Shown here: in pieces, positions 50,675 through 51,168 of the stretch
Layout: every line of letters begins with the position of its first letter
How positions within the stretch are numbered: position 1 is the stretch's first letter
NCBI GenBank assembly: GCA_015232855.1
Contig: JADFYW010000015.1
Location: 1-51,168 of the forward strand
DNA from: Fibrobacteria bacterium
Lineage (GTDB): Bacteria > Fibrobacterota > Fibrobacteria > UBA11236 > JADFYW01
DNA length: 51,168 nt
Direction: 5' to 3'
Position numbers and translations under genes: made by a program
The notes under the pieces: generated by a model
What the model was told of the DNA's origin: nothing
What the model saw: only the letters and a program-made list of their open reading frames with translations
Database searches by the model: none

Positions 50675-51168
50675 TTACCCACCTCCGGCCAATGCTTTGC
50701 GATGGGCAATAACTGGAAGTTTACATGGTAAGCACCGCTGGCATTTTCTTCCTGATGGGCAATCTTTAACACTTCCTGCCGGACAGCTGTTAGTTTTTCT
50801 TTTACTTTTGCAACGGAATCCGGTGAAAGGGTAACGGTGACGGTAGAAATATCTCTCATATCTTTAGGGATGGTATCAAGAGCATTAATTGCCAGTTGTA
50901 TGGTTTCCTTCTGGAAAGAACGGATAGCAATAGATCGCCATTCGTCTCCTGTAGATATAAAACGTGAAGTAAGCGCAAATCGTCCTTGTTTGTTCTTTTT
51001 AATAAACTTAAGACGTTTGAGTAAAGCAATAGCTTTCTTTGCTTCCGACTCAGTAATTTGTGGAATCAAGAGTTTAGCCAGCTCTGCATAATCCCCTTTG
51101 AAAGGGTAATAATTAAGAGCCTCACGTACCGCGGTATAATACCATTTTTGATAGAACTCGTATAAATC
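50671..51168 (-). CDS. TIGR02147/DUF4423-family protein, partial (5' end beyond window)
   Basis: The reading frame is open to the window edge: upstream of a possible TTG start at 51069 it continues as 'DLYEFYQKWYYTAVREALNY', the typical body of TIGR02147 proteins, so the true start lies outside. The visible C-terminal part has 'SEAKKAIALLKRLKFIKKN' (winged-helix-like), 'DMRDISTVTVTLSPDSVAKV' and the ending 'AYHVNFQLLPIAKHWPEV', all characteristic of this Fibrobacter-expanded family (DUF4423). Members are thought to act as transcription regulators of the neighbouring gene, here the LRR lipoprotein coupled by an ATGA overlap. Confidence 0.9.
   Translation of the reverse strand, partial: DLYEFYQKWYYTAVREALNYYPFKGDYAELAKLLIPQITESEAKKAIALLKRLKFIKKNKQGRFALTSRFISTGDEWRSIAIRSFQKETIQLAINALDTIPKDMRDISTVTVTLSPDSVAKVKEKLTAVRQEVLKIAHQEENASGAYHVNFQLLPIAKHWPEVGK

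Overview
The window looks like chromosome from a member of the Fibrobacterota, probably one of the chitin/chitosan-degrading lineages. This is inferred from family content, not from a marker gene. Two genes end in the Fibrobacter-type 'Fib_succ_major' paralogous domain (TIGR02145 type). The right edge holds a TIGR02147-type gene coupled to a carboxypeptidase-regulatory/LRR lipoprotein. Several secreted proteins carry short C-terminal tails resembling type IX secretion sorting domains, and one of them is a GH75-type chitosanase. Lipoproteins, TonB receptors and outer-membrane barrels are frequent, so the cell is Gram-negative (diderm). No tRNA, rRNA, CRISPR array or prophage was recognised.

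Layout. 1-1.1 kb: larB (nickel-pincer cofactor synthesis). 1.1-9.2 kb: two related secreted coiled-coil genes transcribed divergently, each behind a GG-N10-GC sigma-54 promoter. The right-hand promoter leads into a tightly packed operon of a secreted protein, a TPR/barrel protein, a TPR lipoprotein, a Ser/Thr kinase and an FHA-like/GAF/sigma-54 activator. 9.4-11.4 kb: a DASS/SLC13 anion transporter with a CBS-pair protein. 11.7-14.0 kb: a TlpA/two-heme-motif/DUF4266/DUF3570 redox cluster. 14-19 kb: two lipoproteins and a TonB-dependent receptor. 19.1-21.8 kb: a Fib_succ_major gene broken by two in-frame stops, followed by a decayed receptor tail. 21.8-30.7 kb: a giant FN3/Fib_succ_major lipoprotein with a CsgG-like partner, an alpha/beta hydrolase, a gluzincin/beta-propeller protein and a small barrel.

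31-35.7 kb is a nickel island: a NicO-type transporter with a His-rich loop, NikR, and the ECF transporter parts CbiO and CbiQ. A GxxExxY (PDDEXK-type) gene sits among CTTTGCG-type repeats inside it. 35.8-38.9 kb holds a radical SAM/SPASM enzyme, a nested inverted-repeat element, and a 57-aa protein fused by an ATGA overlap to a TPR/four-helix membrane protein. 39.3-43.7 kb has two tandem secreted metallophosphoesterases and the chitosanase. 43.8-48.8 kb is a five-gene coupled operon: a TPR/four-helix membrane protein, a 66-aa relative of the 57-aa protein, a TlpA thioredoxin, a degenerate phosphoesterase-thioredoxin fusion and a lipoprotein. The end of the window is a repeat-rich gap and the TIGR02147/LRR pair.

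The most novel-looking signals are three. (1) A small membrane-protein family with an invariant GYNPNSSSIGT motif occurs twice, each time ATGA-coupled to a TPR/4-TM protein, once near a radical SAM maturase-like gene. (2) A self-contained sigma-54 circuit links the kinase and activator to two secreted coiled-coil proteins. (3) A layered set of dispersed repeats includes one family that surrounds a nuclease-like gene.
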